Assembly (NCBI GenBank): GCA_944990035.1
Contig: CALYLX010000141.1
Location: forward strand, 186,001-250,000
Direction of reading: 5' to 3'
Source of the DNA: Clitopilus passeckerianus
Taxonomy: Eukaryota; Basidiomycota; Agaricomycetes; Agaricales; Entolomataceae
DNA length: 64,000 nt
The translations under genes and the position numbers were made by a program. Of the stretch, positions 1 to 10,246 are shown piece after piece. Under the pieces are notes generated by a model. The model did not search any database. It saw only the letters and a list, made by a program, of their open reading frames with translations, and was not told the DNA's origin. Every line of letters starts with the position of its first letter. Position 1 is the first letter of the stretch.

Positions 1-18
1 CTCGGATTTAATTGCTGA

Positions 19-468
19 AAACTTCCACTTGATAGAACGGTCTGGCTCGGTGTCCGATGGGGATTGCGAGTCGAGCTGCCACAATCCGTTCTCAGTCATC
101 GTCTCATCCGGGAACTCACGGACGTCGCAAATGAGCAATGTGTCCTGATAAACGACATGTATTCCTATCGGAAGGAGATGCAAGCTCTTCAAGAGACTGG
201 AGGTGGGATCTTCTTTGATAATGTAGTGGCGGTTATCATGAGGGAGAGACGGGTCCCGGAGAAAGTCGCGCTGGAACATGTATATGACCGACTCCACCAT
301 TTAGAGTCCGAGTTTCTGAGGCTGGAAGAGTTGGTGTATGTTGAGTTCGATGGTCAGGAGAAGGAGAGTTTGAGGGCCTATTTGGAGGGCCTTAAGTGGT
401 GCTTATCGGGGATCATTACTTGGTCTTCGTCTTCCCCACGATATGATGTAGCCACGAGAAGCGATTGA
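19..468 (+). CDS. Sesquiterpene synthase, C-terminal part (5' end outside the window)
   Basis: This is the 3' end of a class I terpene cyclase, a family that ionises farnesyl diphosphate and cyclises it to a sesquiterpene in the cytosol. The sequence shows the second metal-binding (NSE) motif as NDMYSYRKE at about nt 151-177: N, then D, S three positions on, and K-E. It is followed by a helix matching the usual HN-V-VIM region (DNVVAVIM) and by the Trp then S-P-R-Y tail typical of basidiomycete enzymes. The frame ends in TGA at 466-468. An in-frame stop at 16-18 shows that the preceding exon joins nearby, but I cannot place that splice site. The aspartate-rich DDxxD motif lies outside the window. 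Product specificity cannot be read from this fragment, and no other terpene-pathway gene lies beside it. Confidence 0.85.
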   Translation, partial: KLPLDRTVWLGVRWGLRVELPQSVLSHRLIRELTDVANEQCVLINDMYSYRKEMQALQETGGGIFFDNVVAVIMRERRVPEKVALEHVYDRLHHLESEFLRLEELVYVEFDGQEKESLRAYLEGLKWCLSGIITWSSSSPRYDVATRSD

Positions 469-1368
469 ATTTAAGGACGATATCTGAATTCAAACCTGTA
501 TTACTTTGTTACTATTGCCTTGGCATTTAATGCTCGATGTTCAACGTTGAGTAAGAGTTCCTCCCAAAGAAAAAAATTCCATTAAACCGAATGTACCATG
601 ATGACGACCGGTTTCAAAGATCCCAGGTATAGAGTAAAAGGAGCGATGGTGGATAACCAAATAATGAATAGGCAGGCGCCTCCGTGGATGAGTTCGTGCA
701 AGGGTTCATGAGAGCAGTCAGAAAATTAAATTGAAGGTGACCGTCACAGCGCGCCAAGGACGAGTTCGCGTTATTTACGTTTGTTTTGTATTTCAGGCAT
801 GCCATCAAGATCCACGTTGCCACTGCTTGCCACTGAACTCCATGCTCGTCTTGTCGAAGGCGTCAATTCACTTGCATATTTTGACCTCCTTATGCTACTG
901 TCGAAGTCCTACAACGTATCGGTGGCGAATGTGCACCGATGGAACAGAAAGCATCCTCGAATCATGGAATGAGAGGTCATGTCAACTACGAGTATGCGAC
1001 GATCGCCGCCACTCTGGCAGTCGAAGGATTTTTGAATCGAACATTACAAGATGCGAATGTTGTCACTGGAAGAGAGAGATCATACGAAGCCCCGACCTTA
1101 GCATGTCGTGTTTACCTCACAGAGTTACCACGAAAATGCTTCCGCTTGCCCTGCCTTACTTTCTCGCCTTTCTGCGCTCGTTGACTCGAGTTGCAAATGA
1201 AGAGTTACGGGCGCCTCTCAGTGCTTTCGGAGCTTTCGGTCGAAGGTATCGGCTGAAAGGAGGTATTTCCCGATCTTATCAGCTTACAAATCGCTTCGAC
1301 TATCGATGATCTTTTCTCCATCCACTGCGACCGGTTCATAAATTTCTGTTCAACCGAAGGCGTCGACC
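469..1368. other. Intergenic region, no gene recognised
   Basis: About 900 bases lie between the terpene synthase stop and the ADE16/17 start codon. Several short overlapping open frames exist on both strands, but none has recognisable protein character or consistent splice sites. The last 100 or so bases before 1369 presumably carry the ADE16/17 promoter and 5' UTR. I see no clear TATA box. Confidence 0.5.
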
Positions 1369-3543
1369 ATGGCTCAGCACATTGGTGAGTTGTTGAAGCC
1401 GATTGCGCTACAATTTGTGTTCTAACAACAGTTTCTAGCCTTGTTGTCTGTTTACGATAAATCTGGCCTGTTGGATCTTGCAAAAGAGCTCCATGACGCT
1501 GGCGTTCGTCTGCTAGGATCTGGCGGAACGGCGAAAAAGATTCGAGAAGCTGGACTCCCTATCGAGTGCGCGCTGCCCAATGTATCGACTTACACTATGC
1601 TGAAATTGCTCAAAGGGATGTTTCAGACATCACGAAAGCGCCAGAGATGCTCGGTGGACGAGTCAAGACACTCCACCCAGCTGTTCACGGAGGTGAGTGG
1701 GACCTTTGAATCTGCGCCACAAATGTACTTAAATAAATTTGTTCAGGTATTCTAGCTCGCTCGATAGCTTCCGACGAGCAGGACCTCAAAGCTCAAAACA
1801 TCTCCCCCATCTCTATCGTAGTTTGCAACCTATACCCTTTTGAGGCAACCATCTCCCAGCCCAACTGCACCCTCGCCAATGCAGTTGAAGAGATTGACAT
1901 TGGAGGTGTCACTCTCCTCCGCGCTGCAGCCAAGAACCACGAGCGCGTCTCCATCCTCTCCGACCCTAAGGACTACGCCGAATTTGTTGAAGCATGGAAA
2001 AAGGGCAACGGCGACGTCGGACAAGCTACTCGCAGCAAACTTGCCCTCAAGGCCTTCGAGATGACCTCAAAATACGACCAGGCTATCAGTGGCTATTTCC
2101 GGGAGCAGTACGCTTCGGCCGAATTACCCTCGGACAAGCTCGCTGGGCCTGTTCAGAGGCTTGCTCTCCGATATGGCGCGAACCCTCATCAGAAACCTGC
2201 TCAGGCTTTCGTTGCCGAGGGCGAGCTTCCGTTCAAAGGTATGATTAACTTCGGCTCAGACAATGTCCGTTGCTCATGATTCTCGTTATCAGCCCTCTGC
2301 GGATCTCCCGGTTACATCAACTTACTTGATGCTTTGAACTCTTATGCCCTCGTCAAGGAACTGGCAGCAGCCCTCAACCTCCCAGCTGCTGCTTCCTTCA
2401 AGCATGTCTCCCCAGCCGGTGCTGCTGTTGGTATTGAGCTTGACGAGACTGAGAAGAAGGTCTACGGCGTCGACGACCTGAAGGAGCCTCTCACACCTTT
2501 GGCTTCCGCCTATGCCAGAGCTCGAGGTAAGCTACGTCTGGTATAAGTTTGTGACATGAGAGCTTATGGCTCCTCATAGGTGCCGACAGGATGTCCTCCT
2601 TCGGTGACTTCATCGCCATTTCGGAACCTTGCGACGTCGCTACTGCCAAGATCATCTCTCGCGAAGTCTCAGACGGTATTATCGCTCCTGGCTACTCCAA
2701 GGAGGCGCTCGATATTCTCGCCAAGAAGAAGGGCGGAAAATACTGTGTTCTTCAGGTCAGCTTCTTTCCTCCTGCTAGCCTCAACCAAGCCTGATCAATA
2801 CCTCTATGCAGATCGATCCTTCATACGAGCCCTCCTCAATTGAGACCAGGCAAGTCTACGGCATCTCCCTCCAACAGAAGAGGAACGACTGCAAGATCGA
2901 GCCCTCGCTCTTCCAAAACCTCGTCACCAAGAACAAAGACGTAAGTTATCCATGATTCGCTTCCGGACCACGTTCTGACCGCGTTACATAGCTGCCTCAA
3001 TCCGCTGTGACTGACCTCATCGTCGCCACCCTCGCCCTCAAGTACACCCAATCCAACAGTGTCTCCTACGCCTACCGTGGCTCCATCATCGGCATCGGTG
3101 CAGGCCAACAATCCCGCATCCACTGTACCCGCCTTGCAGGTACCAAAGCCGACATCTGGTGGCTCCGCTACCACCCTCGCGTCCTCGCCCTCCCATTCAA
3201 GAAAGGCGTCAAGCGCGCCGACAAGGCCAACGCTATCGACCTGTTCGTCACAGGCGAAGAGCTGGAGGGTGGTGAGAAGGCACAGTGGGAGAGTCTGTTC
3301 GAGGCTGTTCCGGAGAAGCTGAGCGACGAGGAGAAGAGGGAGTGGAAGACCAAGCTGGACAATGTGGCTTGCTCCAGTGACGCGTTCTTCCCGTTCCCGG
3401 ATAATGTCCATAGGGCGAGGAAGAGCGGTGTCAGGTACCTTGCTGCACCTAGTGGAAGTGTCATGGATACGGAGTGTATCAAGGCGGCGGATGAGCATGA
3501 CATTGTGTTCGCTCACACCTCGTTGAGGTTGTTCCATCACTAA
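1369..3543 (+). CDS. ADE16/ADE17: Bifunctional AICAR transformylase / IMP cyclohydrolase
   Basis: This enzyme catalyses the last two steps of de novo purine synthesis: formylation of AICAR with 10-formyl-tetrahydrofolate, then ring closure to IMP in the cytosol. I read eight exons: 1369-1384, 1439-1565, 1616-1692, 1747-2238, 2293-2526, 2580-2755, 2812-2940 and 2992-3543. They sum to 1803 nt (600 residues), about the usual eukaryotic length. The N-terminal IMP cyclohydrolase (MGS-like) domain begins with the conserved [10 protein letters not shown] and carries [13 protein letters not shown] and [18 protein letters not shown]. The transformylase half contains KHVSPAGAA, the catalytic Lys-His region, and the C-terminal [10 protein letters not shown] and GAGQQSR segments. 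The short first exon encodes only MAQHI, as in other fungal orthologues. The gene is intact and looks like a single-copy housekeeping gene. Confidence 0.96.
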
Positions 3544-3637
3544 AAACGGAATATTTGAAGTAACGGAATTGTGTCTTTTTATTTGTAATTTAGTAGAATC
3601 GGAAATGGAATTGGAACTTTATGTCTACTCTACGTCC

Positions 3638-4750
3638 CTATTTGCTTAATGCCTCATTCTTCAGTCGTTCTCTCTCAGCGAGCAGATCTTCTCCCCAAGA
3701 TTGCACTTCTGGATGTCGAATCTTCGGAATGCTGCTGTCAAAGAACGGCTGCAACGTTTGAGCGCCATGATTCTGTTCGTACTCCAGTGCTAAAGGACGT
3801 GGTCAGGATGGCCGTTGCGGTGGAATGAGGAATACATAAACATACCTTGAGATGCCATCTCGAACCTATCAAGGTCTGCAGGACTTGTCAGTTTACCAAG
3901 CTAGGCCTGCTCTAGATAAATAATCACCTTTAACAAAGCGAGCCTCCGCAGTCTCGCCTTCCTCGTACTCCTATTCAATCATGAATTGTGTCAGAACAAG
4001 ATCTTAGGTAGCAGGGTACAGACACAAACCTTCCATAGAGCTTCTATCCTCAACGCCATAGGGCTATCGTGCAACATATCGTGAACAAAATTGTGCATGG
4101 CTTTCTGCAATATGTTCAGGAAGCTGCTACGGAGAGCCTGACAGAAACACGAACTGCTTCACGCTCGGATTTTTCATGCTTTGAGATTCCTTCGCTTGGT
4201 GCAATGTCACCAACTACAGAGAGTGTGCGGTCAGCTACATCTTAACACAGAACTGGACAAAGTATACCATGAGCCTCTGCAAGATCGTGCACTAGACACA
4301 TCATGACACATCTGTCATCATCTCTGAGTTCGTCATTCTAGGTATGTCGGAGAAAACGTACTTCGAGATGTCCAGCTGTTCATCAGAGGAGCACATAGCC
4401 AGAACGGCCATTCTATACATGTGATCTGAGATGCTAATCGATTGAGCTAAAGGAGAGCAAATTTGACGGCAAAAACCTCACCTTTCTGGCCCGGGGATCT
4501 TGAAGCATCCATGAGCATTTCAACCGACTGGCATAGAAGAGATGCAGACTTTGTGGTTGACCCATCCTGTTCGCTTTTGTGTCTGCAAGATGGCGAAAAG
4601 TTAGTTGCAACAGAATGATGTGCGTACAGTAGATTGCTTGACCTTGAGCTTCTCTAAGACGTGTACAAAAGCCAACCTATCCACTGACGGATCGCCTTTA
4701 GATACATAAAGGGGCGCAAACTCTCGAGGCTTGCTAGGCGAGCTGTCCAT
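3638..4750 (-). CDS. HD-domain 5'-nucleotidase, HDDC2 family
   Basis: The family (human HDDC2, yeast YBR242W/YGL101W, related to bacterial YfbR 5'-deoxynucleotidase) hydrolyses nucleoside monophosphates using a metal-bound HD site. Ten exons run right to left: 4643-4750, 4550-4582, 4482-4498, 4362-4433, 4268-4311, 4155-4213, 4030-4104, 3928-3970, 3846-3875 and 3638-3789. They total 633 nt, or 210 residues. Family motifs in order are RTGWV, PESISDHMYRMA (first metal His), LVHDLAEAHVGDI (His-Asp pair), ISKHEKSE, then EARFVKDLDRFEM with the distal Asp and QALEYE. Splicing is dense, with exons of 17, 30 and 33 nt, and one donor reads GTTCGT. The start at 4750 is the nearest ATG. An upstream in-frame ATG at 4915 would add 55 residues. 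Its first exon exists in two further, decayed copies in this window. Confidence 0.9.
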
Positions 4751-4981
4751 GTTCAAAACGGTCTTCAATTTGGCGTTGAAAGGCTTGGTAGGTAAACTAC
4801 GCTCAGATGATGAGTGTCGAGAAGAAAGGGATTTGTTTGGCTGGAGGGCATTGGGCCAAATAACGCGTGTTACAATTTTGGAGGTCCCCACTAACTTTAC
4901 AAGATATTTATCCAAAGCGCTAGCCTCGTATGGAGGAATATTATGTTATAGATGCTAAGCACAACCTTTGATTCACCCTCA

Positions 4982-7155
4982 TCAATTCTCGTCTTCACCA
5001 CGGTGGCCGTCATCGGCAGGAGATGCACGTGGTGTGATATCCAAATCGGCAGACGCTGAAGAAGTTTGCGCCTTTGACGAGGTCAAAAACCCAGGGTCCC
5101 GCTCCCCAGAGAGAATTTCATCCAAGTAAACCACTTCCGCCTCCTTTTGCGCTTGCGTTGGGCTCTGCCGTGCTCTATCAAAGTCAATAATATAAGCATT
5201 TCCTTTGCTGTCCAAAGTGAGGTTTTCGGGGCGAAGATCTCGATGGAGGACTCCAGCATCATGAATAATCGGTCAAGATTCGGATGAGTTGGTTGCTAAA
5301 AGGAGGGACACCGATGTTTTAGCCCACTGCACTGATGAGGAATGGGAGACGAACCGCAGAGGGGACAGGACAGCTGAGTCCATGGTATGGTCATAAACGC
5401 CCTGGTAGCGAGTAATAAGTGATTTGCCGACGTGATCCATGATCATGGCAAGCATCCCACTATCCGGGTGCTTGAAGACCCCATAAACACAAGGAACACC
5501 TTTGACCTCGGCCTAAAAGAGGTGATCATAAATAACCATCTCCTTACGAAGCCGGCGGCATTGTTTTGTTGTCGTGGCCAGCTTGACGATCGCGCGCGTC
5601 CGGTGCATCGAGCCTTTTGATACGCTAAAGTCTAGAATAGCATCGTGCACGACACCTACTCCACCTCTAGCGATCTCAGAGACAAGTGTTACGAGAAAGT
5701 ATTGGGTAGGCTGGAAAGAAACCTCTTTCGGGGCTATATGAGATGTGTCAACTTCGAGTCGTGTAAAGGCAGTTGGTCTCGAGGTTTTCAGGCCGTCGTA
5801 TTGCATGGCAAGAAGCGCTATACTCCGCGCCCGAAGATCTCGCACCATCGACTGAAGGAATACGAGGCAGCGGTGAGGTAGTGATCAAACGTGAGAAGGG
5901 AGGACATACTGATCGTGAACGTCTGCCATGCCCACTAGTAATTTGTAGTGACTTCTGTCTGGCAGACTGCTGCCAGTTTTCGCTGGTACGCGTAAGGACG
6001 TCTTGCAGCACTGCCAAGAACAAGCCCGTATGGATTGCGTAGTATCCCGGGTTCGATTGCTTTTGAACCTCGATCCACCCAGAGAGATAGAGTGTTTGGT
6101 TTTCTCGGTCGCGCACGCCAATACGTTCAAAACGCCCACCGTGGAAAATAATGAACGAAGAGTTTGCAGCGACTGCCCGAGTCCAAGCCTGGAGGATGTC
6201 AGTTGGCCTCTTAAGGTTAGAGGCAACAATGAACTCACGCGGCGCCAAACGGCAGGAACAAGGTCCGCTGCTGAAATAGATTTCGGATTCAAGCGATTGG
6301 GGGCCAAAATTGTGATGGCAGGTAAATCCATTCGCCTTTTCCTACGTTTCCCCTTGACTGATCTCCCAGGTTCGGACGACTCGTCATTGGCAGTATGTTG
6401 CCTAGCATTCGAGCTCGATATAAGATCGTTTACGATGGTCGAGTTTACCATGTCTCCATAGGTTGATATATCTGTCTGATCAGACCATAAAGCCACAGAT
6501 CCTGACTGGTGCTGTGGTAGAGGCTGCAGAGATGACGGATCCACAGTTTCCATATCTTTCAAAAGCCGCTCTGCGATCGGACTATCGTCGAGGAATTGAA
6601 GTATCGCAGCAGCAGAGCAATGGGACTTTGCGCATGTTATAAGGTCTTTCGTTTCCTGGGGTAGAAAGTGCCATGCACCCCATGAGTTGCTCGAACTATC
6701 GACTGTTATTCCGTAACAATCGGTGATGAAGGCGTAAGAGTGCAGGCGCGAAATATAGCGTTGATGCGAGATTTATACTCTGTTGAGAGTCTGGCAGCCG
6801 TAGGACATATGGAGAAGTTAGTGTCTTGACTGAGCACTTCGGAGGTAGGGAATGAGCCATCTAGTGTGGAAGGCAGTCCAAGAGACTGCTTCTGACAAAA
6901 CTCCTGTCGTCTTTGTATATTTACGCTGAGTCGGTCCTTGAGGTCGGATGAAAGAGCTACCGTCTTTAATGCAAGCTGGCTATCGACATGATCGTCGTAG
7001 AATGAGAGAGATTTTGGAAGTTTAGGAAAGGTTTGTGATGGAAGTGTAGAGGCTCGGTATTCTTCCGGTTTCGAGTTCAGAAATTCTGCGATGTGGGCCA
7101 CCTGGGTTTGGCGTCCAGGCATGATTGAACTTTCAGAGCTGACCAAGCCCGACAC
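4982..7155 (-). pseudogene. Kinase-like family member A, decayed
   Basis: This is a broken paralogue of the genes at 7619-10018 and 42875-45126. It keeps the N-terminal segment (KLPKSLSFYDDH), the AWTRAVAAN junction after an intron at 6189-6238, the FERIG block, a glycine-rich IARGGVGVVHDA, the Lys-bearing AIVKLA, HRDLRPEN and IIDFDRA. Three lesions are visible. About 40 residues present in the 42.9-kb copy are missing near 6735-6760, with a change of frame. An in-frame TAG at 5513-5515 sits where the copy at 7.6 kb has a serine codon with continuous homology on both sides. An extra T near 5270 shifts the frame just before the HRD motif. No GT-AG intron that I tried removes these lesions. Kinase activity is therefore not expected unless the sequence has errors. 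Confidence 0.75.
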
Positions 7156-7249
7156 CCATCAAAGCGGAGCCGCACGCCATGCACACCACCCGGAGCTGGC
7201 GTCAAATCGTCACCCACTCCCGGCCACTAGACGATGCGTGGAGATTAGT

Positions 7250-7480
7250 TTTACCAACGGAAAGATCTGGATACGAGGAGATGGCCAGACCTCAAGCTCA
7301 AGCTTCTCCAAGACCCAAACAAACGCCAGTTGATCGACCAACGGGTCCCGTTTCGATACATGGAGGGGTGCAGGCTCGCGATACATATGCATATGGTATG
7401 CGAGCCATCCATAATAAAAAGATTCTTCAATTTGACATTGAAATTGTATTGAAAGGGTGAGTACGTCATTGAGATGTAAC
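7250..7480 (-). pseudogene. Relic of HDDC2 first exon
   Basis: Read on the minus strand, this stretch encodes HVSKRDPLVDQLAFVWVLEK, which aligns with YVSKGDPSVDRLAFVHVLEK in the first exon of the intact HDDC2 gene. Similarity continues upstream of the start codon, where an ATG-equivalent lies at 7410-7412. None of the other nine HDDC2 exons follows, so it cannot make the enzyme. It lies about 200 bases from the 3' end of kinase-like gene B, just as the real HDDC2 exon 1 lies about 230 bases from the 3' end of copy A. That matched spacing suggests it was carried along when the kinase-like gene duplicated. Confidence 0.75.
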
Positions 7481-7618
7481 ATGTTAATGTGTTACATTTT
7501 CGGGCGTTTCCAAGTGCCAGCGGGGCTATATACGTACTACCCACGCTATTTCTAGCTAGCACAAAACGGAAGGTTGACTCTGTGACATATTCAGAGACAT
7601 TTATACACGAAGATATTA

Positions 7619-10018
7619 TCAAGTAACAGCAGTGTTTCTTGGTGGCTCTGGTGGTGATGAAGGTCCAGAAGGTTCTTTCCAGCCCTCAGGATGAACCTCA
7701 AGGGTCGGAACATCATGAGGTGCGGTATAGTGACCATCAAGCAATTCTTCGAGGTACTCCATCTCCTCATTTCGAGCACCTTCACTTGCATTCAGGAGAG
7801 CCTTGTCGAAGTCGATGATGTATGCCTTCCCGGTGCCGGTGAGCATCAGGTTCTCGGGGCGGATATCACGGTGTCGGATGCCAGCGCTATGAATAGAGGA
7901 GAGGGCCTCGATGAAGGATTCTCTGGGGAATTATGAGATTTATTGTGGACTTATGACTCGCCGCATCCTCACCTTTCGAGATCAGTGAATACGTAATTCC
8001 AATGTCCTTTTGGGTTGAGAGGACGATGGAAAGGGTCAATCACAGACTCGCCAACATGTTGCATGATCATCGCCAAGGCGCGCGTTTCAACATCTTGGAA
8101 AAGGCCAAGTACGAGTGGTATACCGGAGACCTCTTTTGAGAACATATACTGATATATTTCATGCTCTCGTCTCATTTTCTTCCTCTGGTCGTGCGAGAAG
8201 GCAAGTTTGACGACTGCTTTGCAGCTGACTGAATGTTTTGAGCGATCAAATAACTGTAATGTAGCGGGGTGGACCTCGCCTGTAGCCCCACCCGCGGCGT
8301 AGCCTGTGGCAGTAACTGTGAGGTAGTTTGTTCGTGGTAGCGTCCCAACGGACGGAGTTGAGGTCCCCATGCGAACAAATATGGCTGGAAGAGCGGAGTA
8401 ATTTTTCCCATAGTGCAAGTTGAGAGCCACAAGATTGAGCCGTTTCGATTTTTGCAGGACTTCCTGAATGGGTCGTAAATGCTGAGCTTTTCGTCGTTGT
8501 GCGAGATGTTACCTGAAATGAGGCCATTTCTTTTGATTCTCTGATTGAATCGGCCTTCATCCATCTTCGTCGGGTATGCTGTGTTGTCGCGGTATTCTTT
8601 TTTCGTGAGTGCAACTTGCTGATTGCTTCATCGTGATCGATATAGCGTGGAATCCTATTCAGGACGTCCTTGAGGATGCAGGCATGAAGTCCGATATGCA
8701 AGGCACCATAGGGTACGTCCTCCTCTGGGGACACGTGTATAAGTTTCGATAGAAACAATGTACGTGAGCTTCGGTGACGGATGCCAATACGTTCAAAATT
8801 CCCGGCATGCAATAAAATGAAGGTTGCGTCGCACTGGACTGCGCGCATCCATGCCTGCCATAAAATCAGTGAGCTGTATCTAAGTAGCATACGAATACGT
8901 ACATGCTGAATGATAGAGTGTAGATCAGCTGAAGAATCGCCTTGAGGTGGCGGACAATCCTTTACTCCTTTGAAGAGAATGCCTAGGGGCTTCTCATCAC
9001 TGGGAAGTGTAGGCTTTCCTGGGAGCTTCTTGTGGCTAGAGCGTGTGGATTTCTTGGATTCTAGTCGGGCGCTACGCCGTATATTCCTCGAATTCAAGGA
9101 GTCTGAATGGTGTCCATTCTTCCCAGCATCGGATAATGCCCGTGAAGTCGGGGAATCACCAAAGAGGGCCGTAAAATAGATGTCGTCGGTGTCGAATTCA
9201 ACATGCCTGGGCCTTTCGGGAAGAGCCTTCTGATAGCTCGAGGAGCTGCAGGTAGTCCAAATAAAGTCTGAAGACGATGCGAAGTTGTCCATTTCTTCGA
9301 ACAGGCGCTCGACTTGAGGTGTTAGTGCAAACATTTGCCACACAGCCAGTTTGCTGAACCGCTCTCGAATATGTCGAAGAGTGAGAAGGGTTTGCTCCTT
9401 GAGCAATTCTTGTGTATCCTTTGGTAAGAATGCCTCGTGATCAAGTCGTAGGGTAGGCGCGTAAAGTTCGTCGAAGCTAGGACAGTCTTGAGAATGCTCG
9501 AAGGGCTCTTTGGCCCAAGTGAAGAACCCGGGCAAGCATCTAGTGCCTTTCATGAGGCTAAACAGGGCTGCAAGTTCTTGACTACAATTGCCCAAATTCA
9601 TGGCATAATTGGTCGCCATGGATCTAGCGCCGTCTCGGTACCGCGCCGGGTCATAACCAGAAAAGTCACCGGGAGGTGGAAGTTCAATTTCCTCTAGTTT
9701 GGCCTTTTCCCATTCGCATAGAAAGGTCTGGGCAAGGTCAAGGTGTAAGGTGGGTATCAATTGGACCTTTGTAAGCTGTAGATCGGGATCCAAGTGCCTG
9801 TCATAGAACGATGGAGGAGGTAAAGTCTGAGTGCCCGGAAGAGTGGAGTATTGTAAAGGGGAGGGGCAGAAGTTTATGAGGTTATCTATCTCATCATGAG
9901 CATCATCTGTCGGGGAAGATTCCTCCTCAGACATGTCATTCACAATGATGAACTTGAACTTGGTTTCGTTGACCATGATTCCAATCAACCATGCTGACTC
10001 AGCTAAACCCATCTGCAT
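7619..10018 (-). CDS. Kinase-like family member B, apparently intact
   Basis: Four exons, 8904-10018, 8513-8855, 7973-8481 and 7619-7922, give 756 residues in one frame. The first half is an uncharacterised lineage-type domain. It is followed by a basic linker and then the FERIGIRHRSSRTLFLS block shared by the paralogues. The second half is a protein-kinase-like fold with AVVKLA (subdomain II Lys), EHEIYQYMF, LAMIMQHVGESV, the catalytic loop HRDIRPEN and IIDFDKA in place of DFG. In known kinases DFD can still bind the metal, so activity is plausible; the substrate is unknown. The intron at 8482-8512 would be only 31 nt, which is unusual, but removing it joins both flanks in phase as in the 42.9-kb paralogue. 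An alternative start is Met-29 (about 9934). Confidence 0.8.
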
Positions 10019-10246
10019 CAGGCACTGATAAAGAGGAGCCTGAGACTGATCAAACTCGAATCAAGGTTGAGTGTGAGCTACGCATTCTCAAAGCTCTGTC
10101 TTTGAAGGCACGTCTTGGCTGAAGGAATATCGTTGGTCCCTTGATAGTCAGTACAAGGTCAAATCGAAGGATACCATCGTATTTTCACTGCATACGGCCG
10201 GTACGTGTTATTGCTACTTTCGTAACATAAGATTAGCAGCATTAGC

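Noticed and set aside
731..1309. 192-codon plus-strand open frame before ADE16/17
   Set aside because: Overlaps other equally weak frames on both strands, is Cys/Arg-rich without pattern, and sits in the expected promoter region.
4751..4915. N-terminal extension of HDDC2 to an upstream ATG
   Set aside because: The frame is open, but the extra residues show no family similarity; the start at 4750 was kept, with the alternative noted.
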